Below, one piece after another: positions 8,123 through 15,902 of a stretch of 64,000 nt of DNA. The notes under the pieces are model-generated. The model did no database searches. It was not told the origin of the DNA and was given only the letters and a program-made list of their open reading frames with translations. Origin of the DNA: Chloroflexaceae bacterium (GTDB lineage Bacteria > Chloroflexota > Chloroflexia > Chloroflexales > Chloroflexaceae); assembly GCA_012031225.1 (NCBI GenBank), contig JAAUTZ010000012.1, positions 1 to 64,000 of the forward strand, in the 5' to 3' direction. Each line of letters starts with the position of its first letter. The stretch's first letter is position 1. Both the position numbers and the translations under genes were made by a program.

Positions 8123-9358
8123 CTACAGCAAGATCGCATCCACCACACTGCCCGCCGCCACCTCGCCCGATCCCTCCGGGATCACCAGCAGCGCATTGCC
8201 CCGCACCAGCGTACTCAGCGAGCCACTGCCATGCCCAATCCCGCGTGTGGTGGCGTGGTACTCGTTGCCCTCCCGCGAGACATACGCCCGCACGTAATGC
8301 CGCCGGTTGCTGCCCTTCTGCGGCGCATCGAGGATCGCAGGCACGGTGGCGGGCAGCGTGGCCGGCAGCCCCCGCAGCCGTGCAATCACCGGCTTGACAA
8401 ACAGCTCAGCGACAATCAAGGCTGAAGCCGGATTGCCGGGCAAGCCGATCAGGGGCACCCCACCATACGTGCCAAACAGCATCGGGCGGCCGGGTTTCAT
8501 CTTCACCTGCCATACCTCTAGCCGATCCCCTGCACGCATCAGCGCACTCACAACATCGAAATCGCCGGCCGATGCCCCCGCCGAAGTCAGAATCAGATTG
8601 GCTCCCGCCGCCAGCGCGGAGTCGAGCTTGGCGGACAGCTCAGCTTGGGTATCGCGGGCAATCCCTGCCACATACGGCTGTGCGCCGTATTCGCCGACGG
8701 CAACGGCTAACGCGAGGCTGTTTGCGTCGCGGATCTTGCCGGGCACGAGCGGCTCGTGCGGCTCAAGTAGCTCATTGCCCGTCGAGATGATCGCCACGGT
8801 CGGGCGCGGAATGACCGTGACGGTGGTCACCCCAAAGGCACAGCACAGCCCCACCTCAGCCGCCCGCAGCAGCTTGCCCGCCGGAATCGCCACCGTATCG
8901 GCAGGCACATCTTCGCCCGCCAGACGGATGTGCCGCTTGGGGGATGGCGGCTGGTGGAAGGCAACCTGTGCATCCGGCAATGCTTCGGCATCCTCTAGCG
9001 GCACCACCGCCTCAGCCCCCGCCGGCAGCAGCGCACCCGTCATAATGCGGATCGTCGTGCCGCGCACCAGCGGCGTAGGTGCAGCATCGCCTGCTTGGAC
9101 AATCCCCGCGACAGGTAGCACGACGGGTTGCTGTGGGGTTGCATCAGCCAGATCGGCCACATGCACCGCAAAGCCATCCATGCCCGCATTGGCAAAAGGC
9201 GGCAGCGCGTGCGGGGCAATCACCGCTTCGGCGAGCACGCACCCCGCCGCCGCCGCAAGCGCAACCGGTTGGGCGGGGAGGGGCTGGCAACGCGACAGGA
9301 TCCGTTCAAAGGTGGCTTCAACGGAAAGATCGTGAATGGTTTGATCACGCTCAGCCAT
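8123..9358 (-). CDS. moeA: Molybdopterin molybdenumtransferase MoeA
   Basis: 411 aa, standard length. MoeA inserts molybdate into adenylated molybdopterin, the last step of Mo cofactor synthesis. Seen: the N-terminal FANAGMDGFAV segment, the MoCF-fold motif TSAGASAGDFDVV (about residues 258-270), and GRPMLFGTYGGVPLIGLPGN (about 292-311). Start ATG at 9358 is preceded by GAGGAAA. It is divergent from the 85-aa gene at 9528. A user of the cofactor, a xanthine dehydrogenase-type enzyme, is encoded 42 kb away at 50.9-54.5 kb. Confidence 0.95.
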   Translation of the reverse strand: MAERDQTIHDLSVEATFERILSRCQPLPAQPVALAAAAGCVLAEAVIAPHALPPFANAGMDGFAVHVADLADATPQQPVVLPVAGIVQAGDAAPTPLVRGTTIRIMTGALLPAGAEAVVPLEDAEALPDAQVAFHQPPSPKRHIRLAGEDVPADTVAIPAGKLLRAAEVGLCCAFGVTTVTVIPRPTVAIISTGNELLEPHEPLVPGKIRDANSLALAVAVGEYGAQPYVAGIARDTQAELSAKLDSALAAGANLILTSAGASAGDFDVVSALMRAGDRLEVWQVKMKPGRPMLFGTYGGVPLIGLPGNPASALIVAELFVKPVIARLRGLPATLPATVPAILDAPQKGSNRRHYVRAYVSREGNEYHATTRGIGHGSGSLSTLVRGNALLVIPEGSGEVAAGSVVDAILL

Positions 9359-9388
9359 AGTATTTCCTCATCCACAAAATTATGGGTG

Positions 9389-9406
9389 TACTATAAACCA
9401 ATAGTA
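9389..9406. promoter_or_regulatory. Inverted repeat in divergent moeA promoter region
   Basis: TACTAT and ATAGTA are separated by six bases in the AT-rich centre of the moeA/85-aa-gene intergenic region. The left arm contains a minus-strand TATAGT that could be the moeA -10 box. A shared operator for the divergent pair is possible but weakly supported. Confidence 0.35.
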
Positions 9407-9527
9407 TAAAACCTAACGTGATAGCGTGGCGGGGGCTAATGAGGATAGTGTCTTAACGTAGATATTTTAAGCATATTGCCGCAGAGATGTCTAGCCGAAA
9501 TGCTCGGCAAAGCGTAAGGATACCCAT

Positions 9528-9785
9528 ATGGCAACCATTGATCGTGAATTGCGGGCTGTCCCGCTGTGGCTGCTGCGCCAGTATATCACTGAGCTAGGCG
9601 CACATGCCGATGCAGCGGGTGTGCGGCACGGCCCCGATTGGCAGGTACGCCTAACCCAGATGGAAGATTTTCAGATTGGCTCGCTGCGCGTGGGGCAGGT
9701 GCGCTTTGAGCTGCACGGTACGGATGCAGTGGTGGCGGCGGCATGGCAGCAGCTTGAGCCGAAGCTGATGCGGTCCGGCGGCTAG
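9528..9785 (+). CDS. Small conserved-looking protein of unknown function
   Basis: 85 aa, not recognised. It has a mixed alpha/beta look: an N-terminal helix (VPLWLLRQYITELGAHA), then alternating strands (WQVRLTQME, GSLRVGQVRFELHG) and a final helix ending in a Ser-Gly-Gly tail. The pattern is that of a compact cytosolic alpha/beta domain without cysteines or a signal peptide. The start has AAGGAT seven bases upstream. It is divergent from moeA, so a role around molybdenum cofactor is possible by context only. Confidence 0.7.
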   Translation: MATIDRELRAVPLWLLRQYITELGAHADAAGVRHGPDWQVRLTQMEDFQIGSLRVGQVRFELHGTDAVVAAAWQQLEPKLMRSGG

Positions 9786-9831
9786 GGTGGGGGCGAAGGG
9801 GCAGGGCTTTCCCACCCCCGCGCCCCCTGCG

Positions 9832-10785
9832 CTATGCTAAGGGGCGCAGGCCGGCCTCGATGCTCGCCCGCTGCGGCTCAAGGAAGGGCGGGAGCGCAAG
9901 CCGCGTGCCCAGCTGATCAGGGGCTTCATCCGCCGTGAAGCCGGGCCCATCCGTGGCCAACTCATACAAGATCCCGCCCGGCTCGCGGAAGTAGATTGAA
10001 CGGAAGTAGAAGCGATCAATCACCTGCGAGGACGGGATGCGAAACTCGCGCAGGCGCAGCAGCCAGCCTTCGTGTTCGGCGAAATCGGGCACGCGGAAGG
10101 CAACGTGATGCACCCCGCCGCGCCCCGCCTGCCCAAAGGGCAGGTGCTGGCCATGCTCCACATGCACCTCTGTGCCTGCGCCGCCATCCGCCGTGACAAA
10201 CACCGCCACCGGATGCCCCTGCTCAGTGCGATACTCATGCACCTGCCGAAAGCCTAGCACCTCTGTTAGCACTAGTACGGTTGGGGCAAGCTCGCGCACC
10301 TGCAACGTGACGGCGTGCAAGCCGCGTATGCCCATCTCAACGGGCACCGGGCTATGCTCCCACGGCTGCCCCCCCGCCGCGCCCTTGTCATCCACCAGCG
10401 CGAGGGCTTGTCCCTCTGGATCGGCGAAGAACACCGCCGTCCAGCCGCCCTGCTCGACAATGCCCGAATGCGCGATGCCGTGCGCGCTGAGGCGGGCCGC
10501 CCACCAGTCCAACGCGGCATGCCCATGCACCCGCAATGCAGTGCGTGCAATCGTGCTTGCACCATCTCTGTTACGGGGGCTGTGCGGCCACTCAAAGAAG
10601 GTCAGATCGGTGCCGGGTGCGCCATCCCGATCCGCATAGAACAGGTGGTAGGCGGACGTATCATCTTGGTTCACCGTCTTCTTGACAAGGCGCATACCGA
10701 GTATGCGCGTGTAGAAATCACGGTTGGCCGGTGCGTCGCCCGTAATTGCGGTGACGTGGTGTAGTCCAGTGAGTTGCAAATTCAT
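9832..10785 (-). CDS. mhqO: Ring-cleaving dioxygenase, MhqO-like (VOC superfamily)
   Basis: 317 aa, made of two pairs of VOC (glyoxalase-fold) modules. The N-terminal half begins LTGLHHVTAITGDAP and the C-terminal half contains GVHHVAF and GILYELATDGPGF. The His in HHVT, the His in VHHVAF and the Glu in YELATD match the usual metal-binding 2-His-1-Glu set of this family. MhqO-type enzymes open hydroquinones with Fe(II) and O2. The substrate here is not proved. ATG start is preceded by AGGAAAG. Monocistronic, divergent from the DUF411 gene. Confidence 0.85.
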   Translation of the reverse strand: MNLQLTGLHHVTAITGDAPANRDFYTRILGMRLVKKTVNQDDTSAYHLFYADRDGAPGTDLTFFEWPHSPRNRDGASTIARTALRVHGHAALDWWAARLSAHGIAHSGIVEQGGWTAVFFADPEGQALALVDDKGAAGGQPWEHSPVPVEMGIRGLHAVTLQVRELAPTVLVLTEVLGFRQVHEYRTEQGHPVAVFVTADGGAGTEVHVEHGQHLPFGQAGRGGVHHVAFRVPDFAEHEGWLLRLREFRIPSSQVIDRFYFRSIYFREPGGILYELATDGPGFTADEAPDQLGTRLALPPFLEPQRASIEAGLRPLA

Positions 10786-10830
10786 CAGCTTTCCTTTCGT
10801 TATGTCTGCATGGCTCTGCGTCTGTTCATC

Positions 10831-10851
10831 GTGCTGCTAATAGTATAGCAC
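10831..10851 (-). promoter_or_regulatory. Promoter of the dioxygenase gene with flanking inverted repeat
   Basis: GTGCT (10831-10835) and AGCAC (10847-10851) flank a minus-strand TATACT box (10842-10847). A short symmetrical site over a -10 box is where a MarR-type repressor would bind, and MhqO genes are commonly controlled that way. No regulator gene is adjacent. Confidence 0.35.
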
Positions 10852-10919
10852 TAAACCTTCGCCCGTGCCAACCCGCTTGATTGCACCCGCGCTAGCACTG
10901 ATCGGCCCGCCCCACACTA

Positions 10920-10928
10920 TGCTATACT
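10920..10928 (+). promoter_or_regulatory. Extended -10 promoter of the DUF411 gene
   Basis: TGC followed by TATACT, 38 bases before the start codon. GAGGAGGA at about 10953-10960 is a strong ribosome site. Confidence 0.5.
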
Positions 10929-10966
10929 GTGCAGCATAATACCATGCACACGCGAGGAGGACGGGA

Positions 10967-11467
10967 ATGCAACTGAACGGAATCGTAGGGCTATGTGGGG
11001 GGGTGCTAGCGGTGCTGCTGCTGGCCGCGTGCGGCGCGGCTCTTGCACCCACCAGCGAGGCGCAGGTGGCGGCCATGCCGCGCACCATGACAGTCTACAA
11101 ATCACCCAGCTGCGGCTGTTGCAGCTTGTGGATAGATTATCTGGAAGAGCGCGGCTACACCATCACCATCGAAGATCATGTCAATATGGCCCCAATCAAA
11201 GCCGAACATAACGTCCCGCTACCGGTGCAATCGTGCCACACTGCGCTCGTCGAGGGCTACGTGATCGAGGGGCACGTCCCGCTGCAAGACATCGAGCGGC
11301 TGCTGACCGAACGCCCCGACGTGGTTGGGCTAGCTGTGCCCGGCATGCCCATCGGCGCACCCGGCATGGAAGTGGATGGCACCCCCCCCGATGCGTTCGA
11401 CGTGATCGCCTTCGATGCACACGGGAACATGCAGGTGTATGCCAGCCACCCGCATTTCCAACGCTAG
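10967..11467 (+). CDS. DUF411 metal-binding lipoprotein
   Basis: 166 aa. A signal peptide ends in the lipobox LLAAC at residues 18-22, so the mature protein should be lipid-anchored outside the membrane. The DUF411 domain follows: VYKSPSCGCCSLWIDYL with a CxCC cluster, then LPVQSCHTALVEGYVIEGHVP with another Cys-His pair. DUF411 proteins often sit near copper genes and have a thioredoxin-like fold. Copper handling is family knowledge, not shown here. A His-rich end (SHPHFQR) may add ligands. The next gene, a cupin, follows by 63 bases. Confidence 0.9.
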   Translation: MQLNGIVGLCGGVLAVLLLAACGAALAPTSEAQVAAMPRTMTVYKSPSCGCCSLWIDYLEERGYTITIEDHVNMAPIKAEHNVPLPVQSCHTALVEGYVIEGHVPLQDIERLLTERPDVVGLAVPGMPIGAPGMEVDGTPPDAFDVIAFDAHGNMQVYASHPHFQR

Positions 11468-11530
11468 CGCAAGCCGCACAGGGCAACTATCAGTGCCTAC
11501 GCTAGTATGCACACGGAAGGAGTTTGTGAT

Positions 11531-11953
11531 ATGCTTGACGCATCCACCGCCGCCCCCACCTGCCGCGTGGTGCGCCCCGATGCGACCTACGCCGGCAAAC
11601 AGGGCTTGAACTACTTCGTCGGCATCTCAGCCGAGCAGGTCGGCGCAAGCGGGCTATGTATGCACCTGCTGCACTTCCCGCCCGGCACACGCGCCAACGC
11701 GCACCTGCACGAGCAGCACGAGACGGCAATCTATGTTATCTCCGGCGCAACCGATATGTGGTATGGGCAGGAGCTTGAGCAGCATCTCACGGTGCAAGCG
11801 GGCGAGTACCTCTACATTCCGGCGGGCATGCCCCACTTGCCCTACAATCCCTACCCCACAGAGGCGGTGGCAATCATTGCCCGCACCGATCCGAATGAGC
11901 AGGAGAGTGTGCGCCTGCTGCCCGAATTAGAGCAACGGGTAGCCTTGCCCTAA
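11531..11953 (+). CDS. Small cupin protein
   Basis: 140 aa single-domain cupin. The first motif HLHEQHETAIYVISG supplies His, His and Glu metal ligands. The second, GEYLYIPAGMPHLPYN, supplies the final His. The substrate is unknown. Start taken at the ATG at 11531 because GGAAGGA lies nine bases upstream. A start at 11507 would include this ribosome site in the coding sequence. It lies downstream of the DUF411 lipoprotein on the same strand and may be co-transcribed. Confidence 0.85.
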   Translation: MLDASTAAPTCRVVRPDATYAGKQGLNYFVGISAEQVGASGLCMHLLHFPPGTRANAHLHEQHETAIYVISGATDMWYGQELEQHLTVQAGEYLYIPAGMPHLPYNPYPTEAVAIIARTDPNEQESVRLLPELEQRVALP

Positions 11954-11978
11954 GCACCGGATGCACGGCTCCACGCTC

Positions 11979-12398
11979 CTAGCGACCCGTGAAGCGCGGC
12001 AGATTGAAGCCCACTACCGCGCCAATCATTGTGGCAAATATGGCGGCAAGCCCTAGCCCAAGTGAGAGCAAGCCCATCTGCCCTACGAACACGGTGCGCG
12101 AGAGAATAATGACGAGTAGCCCAAACAAGATCGCCCCGCCAATCGCTGCGCCAAGATGGCCCGGCTCCTGCATCATGCGGCTGCCGAGCGCAGTGCCCAA
12201 CGCCGCGCCCAACGCCAAGCCGATGATGGCCGCATAGACTTGCAGCGTCAGCAAGCCCATGCCCAAGCCCGCCCCAAGCAGCGCAAACCCCACAAGGTAG
12301 TAGAAGGCGATGGCAAGCAGTACGCCGCCTAGTAGCGATCCCGCCAACTGCGCCGCAAGCACAACGGCAAACGGGCGTTGCGGTGGTATCGTTTGCAT
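11979..12398 (-). CDS. Four-helix integral membrane protein, unknown
   Basis: 139 aa from the ATG at 12398, which has GAGGAG eight bases upstream. A longer form reaching 12434 lacks such a site. Four hydrophobic segments rich in Gly/Ala/Leu are visible at about residues 13-35, 40-65, 85-105 and 110-130, with small-residue packing motifs (GxxLG, GAALGTALG). No charged or catalytic signature is present. I do not recognise a family. It is convergent with the cupin gene and 41 bases downstream of the flavoprotein gene. Confidence 0.75.
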   Translation of the reverse strand: MQTIPPQRPFAVVLAAQLAGSLLGGVLLAIAFYYLVGFALLGAGLGMGLLTLQVYAAIIGLALGAALGTALGSRMMQEPGHLGAAIGGAILFGLLVIILSRTVFVGQMGLLSLGLGLAAIFATMIGAVVGFNLPRFTGR

Positions 12399-12439
12399 CA
12401 CGTCGCTCCTCACATCGGGGGAACTAGCCGCCACATACG

Positions 12440-12829
12440 CTAGCCCATGTGCGTGGTATGGACTGGCTCAATCACCAATACGACACGCTCTTCTTCTGGG
12501 CGATGGTACGGATATTCGGGAACACCCATATACTTGTGCGCCATCCGATTGATGAAGGCTTTGTCAGGATCGGGGTCAACCCGCACCACCCGCCCGCGGA
12601 TCTCGATGTAACGGTAGGGATTGTTCGGATCAACGACGGACAGCGCAAGGCGCGGCTCACGCTGCACATTGCGATACTTCTGCCGCGCCGTCGTTTGGCT
12701 GAAGTAGAAATAGGTCCCATCCCAATCAAACCAAACCGGGTTGTTCTGTGGCTCACCTTGCGGCCCTATGGTAGCAACGTGGGCTAGCACGGGCTGGTGC
12801 AGCAGATCGGCAAACTGCTCAAGCGACAT
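12440..12829 (-). CDS. PPOX-class flavin/F420-binding oxidoreductase (FDOR type)
   Basis: 129 aa split-barrel protein. The pattern HVATIGPQGEPQNNPVWF followed by YFYFSQTTARQKYRNVQRE and later YIEIRGRV is characteristic of pyridoxamine-phosphate-oxidase-like proteins that bind F420 or FMN. The Arg/Lys-Asn triad in ARQKYRNV is where these enzymes hold the cofactor phosphate. The substrate is unknown. ATG start is preceded by AAGGAAGGG. It is likely co-transcribed with the membrane protein downstream. Confidence 0.85.
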   Translation of the reverse strand: MSLEQFADLLHQPVLAHVATIGPQGEPQNNPVWFDWDGTYFYFSQTTARQKYRNVQREPRLALSVVDPNNPYRYIEIRGRVVRVDPDPDKAFINRMAHKYMGVPEYPYHRPEEERVVLVIEPVHTTHMG

Positions 12830-12910
12830 TGCAGTCCCTTCCTTTCATCCATCTTGGTACATCCATCGGGTAGCATACACGGCAATCAGGTGCGCGTCAA
12901 CCGCCCCCTG

Positions 12911-13579
12911 CTAATACCCAATCTCGTGCAACTCTTTCCGCATGTAGAGCCACCGCCGCTGTCCAAAGAAGAACCACGTCAGCAACGAATGGCGAACGTG
13001 GGCCACCTCGAAGCCACCCCGTTCATACAGGTGGCAGGCGGTAGCGTTGCGCTGGCTGACATGCAGCGTCACGAAGCGTTTGTGGTTCTGGCGGGCAGCT
13101 TGCTCAGCATGCTCTAGGAGCAGGCGGGCAATGCCTAGCCCGCGATACTCGGCATGCACGGCTACATCGGTGATGTAACCCTCGTTGCGCTGGATGCGGT
13201 GACTCAGCAGCGAAAGCGCAAAGATCGAGCGGGTCGCGCCCCATACCCCTAGCACCTGCTGAAATGCCTGCTCGGTGATGTACATATCCTCATCGCCCAT
13301 CTCCCACGTTCGCAGCGTGATCGTGCCCACCACGTGAGCATCCAGATCTGCCAAGAACATCCCCCGCAAGGCCCGGCTGCCCTGCCGTTGCCATGCCGCG
13401 AGCAGCGCATCTGCGCCACGCTCAATCTGGGCGACCCCGAACGCCCCCCCAAATTTGTCGGCGAAGGCTTCGCGGTGCAGCGCAACCACAGCCGGAATGT
13501 CGGCGACAGTTGCCGCCCGAATCACAACATCGGTTGGGTCAGGTTGCGCCGCTAGGCTTGCGCCACTGGAGATACTCAC
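12911..13579 (-). CDS. GNAT-family N-acetyltransferase
   Basis: 222 aa from a GTG at 13579. The frame also runs upstream to a GTG at 13636, and neither start has a good ribosome site. The GNAT fold begins at VVIRAATVADIPAVVALH. Motif A is ITDVAVHAEYRGLGIARLLLEHA with the RGLGIA acetyl-CoA pyrophosphate loop, and the final VSQRNATACHLYERGGF segment is also canonical. RimI-like substrates or small amines are both possible. It is the last gene of the run that begins at hrcA. Confidence 0.85.
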   Translation of the reverse strand: MSISSGASLAAQPDPTDVVIRAATVADIPAVVALHREAFADKFGGAFGVAQIERGADALLAAWQRQGSRALRGMFLADLDAHVVGTITLRTWEMGDEDMYITEQAFQQVLGVWGATRSIFALSLLSHRIQRNEGYITDVAVHAEYRGLGIARLLLEHAEQAARQNHKRFVTLHVSQRNATACHLYERGGFEVAHVRHSLLTWFFFGQRRWLYMRKELHEIGY

Positions 13580-13710
13580 AATGCGTCTATCATTTCTACC
13601 CCACGCCCACGCATGGGTACATACCGTAAACCCCACGCGCTAGCCCGCAGTAGGAGCATATTGGGCAAGTCGCTTGAGGTTAGAACACGATAACCGTCGG
13701 ATCGTGCCGG

Positions 13711-13869
13711 TTAGCTCTGGGTCAAATCGGCCAAACGCCGATCCAGCCGCGCCGAAATATCATAATACATATCCCCCCGCAGATGCGCGGCTTTCAAGCG
13801 GCGGCGCAGGTCGGCAATCCACAGCAACGCAGCACCTAAGAGGGCAATCCAGATCAGTGTTGTTTTCAT
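13711..13869 (-). CDS. Untracked 52-aa single-span membrane protein
   Basis: A short open frame on the minus strand between rlmB and the GNAT gene. It has one hydrophobic helix (TTLIWIALLGAALLWIADL) followed by a basic segment with LRRRLKAA and a charged tail ending in LTQS. This N-out/C-in small membrane protein design, plus its place in a minus-strand run, makes it credible. The strong AAAGGAGGA at about 13898-13906 is 28 bases from the ATG, too far for normal use. An in-frame ATT at 13887 would sit nine bases from it. The start is therefore uncertain. Confidence 0.55.
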   Translation of the reverse strand: MKTTLIWIALLGAALLWIADLRRRLKAAHLRGDMYYDISARLDRRLADLTQS

Positions 13870-13938
13870 AGCTGCTCGCAGCCAGCAATGGCTACGTTCC
13901 TCCTTTCGTGATTACAAATCTGCCTAACAGCGGACCCG

Positions 13939-14706
13939 TCACTCCTGCACAGTCGCCAGCAAAATACGTTCGCGCCAGATGTGATAGAGTGCGATGCTGC
14001 CCGCCACCGCCGCATTGAGCGAGGCGATCTGCCCCCGCATCGGTAGCTGCACCAGAAAATCGCAGCGTTCGCGGGTCAGGCGGGCTAGCCCAGTTCCTTC
14101 GGCCCCAATCACCAAGCCCAGCGGAAGGTCATACTCAACGGCATCATAGGGCTTGGCGGTTGGGTCGTCTTCCAGCCCGATCACCCATACCCCACGCTGC
14201 TGCAAGGTCACGATGGTCTGGGCGAGGTTGGTAATCGGGACAATCAGCAGATGCTCGGTTGCGCCGCTGCTCGCATTGATAACTGCCGGCGTAATCTCGG
14301 CGGCGCGGCGGGTTGGGGTGAACACCCCATGCACCCCGATCACTTCGGCGGTACGCAGCAGCGTGCCGATATTCTGCGGGTCTTGCAGATGATCCAGCAG
14401 CAGCAGCAAGGGCAACTCGCCCCGCTCGGTGGCAAGCGCAAGGCACTCGTCTAGCTCGGCATACGGGTAGCTGCTCGCGGTGAGGATCACGCCCTGATGA
14501 TTCGCATCACGCACCTGCTTATCTAGCACGCGCCGATCAATCCGTTCAATCGGGATGTTGCGCTGCTCGGCAAGCTGCACAATCTCAGCCAGTGCGCCGA
14601 TCTCCTGTGCGCCCGCCGAGAGCGTTAGCGTATGGCAGGTGCGCCGCTGGGCCCGTAGGGCTTCGCGCACCGCATTCCGCCCATAGAGCAATTCCTGTTC
14701 ACTCAT
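13939..14706 (-). CDS. rlmB: 23S rRNA 2'-O-ribose methyltransferase, RlmB/TrmH family
   Basis: 255 aa. The N-terminal substrate-binding domain starts ELLYGRNAVREALRA and includes the DANHQGVIL segment. The SPOUT domain shows LLLLDHLQDPQNIGTLLRTA (motif 1), LVIGAEGTGL (motif 2) and IASLNAAVAGSIALYH (motif 3), which form the knotted S-adenosylmethionine site. RlmB methylates G2251 in E. coli 23S rRNA, and the same site is assumed here. It starts 15 bases after the dnaJ stop with no good ribosome site, so it is probably translated from the chaperone transcript. Confidence 0.92.
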   Translation of the reverse strand: MSEQELLYGRNAVREALRAQRRTCHTLTLSAGAQEIGALAEIVQLAEQRNIPIERIDRRVLDKQVRDANHQGVILTASSYPYAELDECLALATERGELPLLLLLDHLQDPQNIGTLLRTAEVIGVHGVFTPTRRAAEITPAVINASSGATEHLLIVPITNLAQTIVTLQQRGVWVIGLEDDPTAKPYDAVEYDLPLGLVIGAEGTGLARLTRERCDFLVQLPMRGQIASLNAAVAGSIALYHIWRERILLATVQE

Positions 14707-14721
14707 GTGTGGCCATGCTTT

Positions 14722-15843
14722 CTACAGCCCAAGGGCATCTTTGATGCGCCCAAAGAAGCTGTCGTCGCGGTCTTCACTCACCCTTTCCGGTTCCATCGTT
14801 TTGGCCAATTCTTGGAACAGCTTGCGCTGCTGTTCAGTGAGGCGCGGGGGCACTACGACCCGCGTCACCACCACCTGATCGCCGCGCCCGTTTTGGCGCA
14901 GGTAGGGCACGCCTTTGCCCCGCAAGCGGAACACCTGCCCGGTCTGGGTGGCAGGCGGAATGCGGAGCGTCTCCTCCCCATCCAGCGTAGGCACAGCCAC
15001 ATCATCGCCGAGTGCCGCCTGCGCTACGTTCAGGCGCAGCTCTAGCACCACGTTGTTGCCCTCGCGCACGAAATACTGGTGCGGCTGAATATCGAGCATC
15101 ACATACAGGTTGCCGTAAGGACCACCGCGCGGCCCCGCATCGCCTTCGCCACTGATGCGAATCTGCGAGTCGCTATCTACGCCCGCCGGAATTTTGACCT
15201 TGATCTTCTTGGGCTGGCGCACGCGCCCCTCGCCTTGACAAGTGCGGCACGGGATCGGGATAATCACGCCACTGCCGCCACACATATCGCACGTTGTCAC
15301 CGTGACCATATTGAAGGGCGCAATGCGCTGACGGATCTCGCCCAAGCCATTGCAGCGCGGGCAGCGGGTCGGGTCAGTGCCCGGCTCTGCGCCTGTGCCG
15401 CGACACGCGCTGCATGTTTCGAGGCGGCGGTACTCGATCTCTTTCTCAGCCCCAAAGACCGCATCCTCAAAACTCAGCCGCAAGCTGTAGCGCAGATCTG
15501 CGCCGCGGACTGGGCCACCGCGCTGCGAACGCTGCGCCCCCCCAAAGAAGGCATCAAAGATGGTGCTGAAGGGATCGCCGCCGCCAAACGGATCAGCCGC
15601 CCCGCCCATCCCGCTGCCGCCGGGCATGGCGTGCCCAAAGCGGTCATACATTGCCCGCTTCTGGCTATCAGACAGGACTTCGTAGGCTTCGTTAATCTCT
15701 TTGAATTTGGTTTCTGCGTCTGGCTCTTTGTTCACATCCGGGTGGTATTGGCGAGCCAACCGGCGAAAGGCTTTCTTGAGTTCTTCCGGGCTAGCGTTGC
15801 GCTGCACCCCTAATACATCGTAGTAGTCGCGTTTCGTACTCAC
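14722..15843 (-). CDS. dnaJ: Chaperone DnaJ (type I, zinc-finger containing)
   Basis: 373 aa. J domain residues about 5-70 with HPD in [10 protein letters not shown], a Gly-rich linker (about 75-110), four CxxCxGxG zinc modules ([32 protein letters not shown]) and the substrate-binding C-terminal domains. It stimulates DnaK ATPase and delivers unfolded proteins. Start is a GTG at 15843 with AAGGTGG upstream. It follows dnaK by 59 bases in the hrcA-grpE-dnaK-dnaJ order. A second, zinc-less DnaJ lies at 35.4-36.4 kb. Confidence 0.97.
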   Translation of the reverse strand: MSTKRDYYDVLGVQRNASPEELKKAFRRLARQYHPDVNKEPDAETKFKEINEAYEVLSDSQKRAMYDRFGHAMPGGSGMGGAADPFGGGDPFSTIFDAFFGGAQRSQRGGPVRGADLRYSLRLSFEDAVFGAEKEIEYRRLETCSACRGTGAEPGTDPTRCPRCNGLGEIRQRIAPFNMVTVTTCDMCGGSGVIIPIPCRTCQGEGRVRQPKKIKVKIPAGVDSDSQIRISGEGDAGPRGGPYGNLYVMLDIQPHQYFVREGNNVVLELRLNVAQAALGDDVAVPTLDGEETLRIPPATQTGQVFRLRGKGVPYLRQNGRGDQVVVTRVVVPPRLTEQQRKLFQELAKTMEPERVSEDRDDSFFGRIKDALGL

Positions 15844-15902
15844 GGGCGTTGTTCCACCTTACTGTCTGTGTTCTCATCCCCTCTGTCGTTTCGCGCGTTG
15901 CG

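Noticed and set aside
8307-9335. 342-aa open frame on the plus strand opposite moeA
   Set aside because: Ala/Ser/Pro composition typical of an antisense shadow in a GC-rich gene; MoeA is certain on the other strand.
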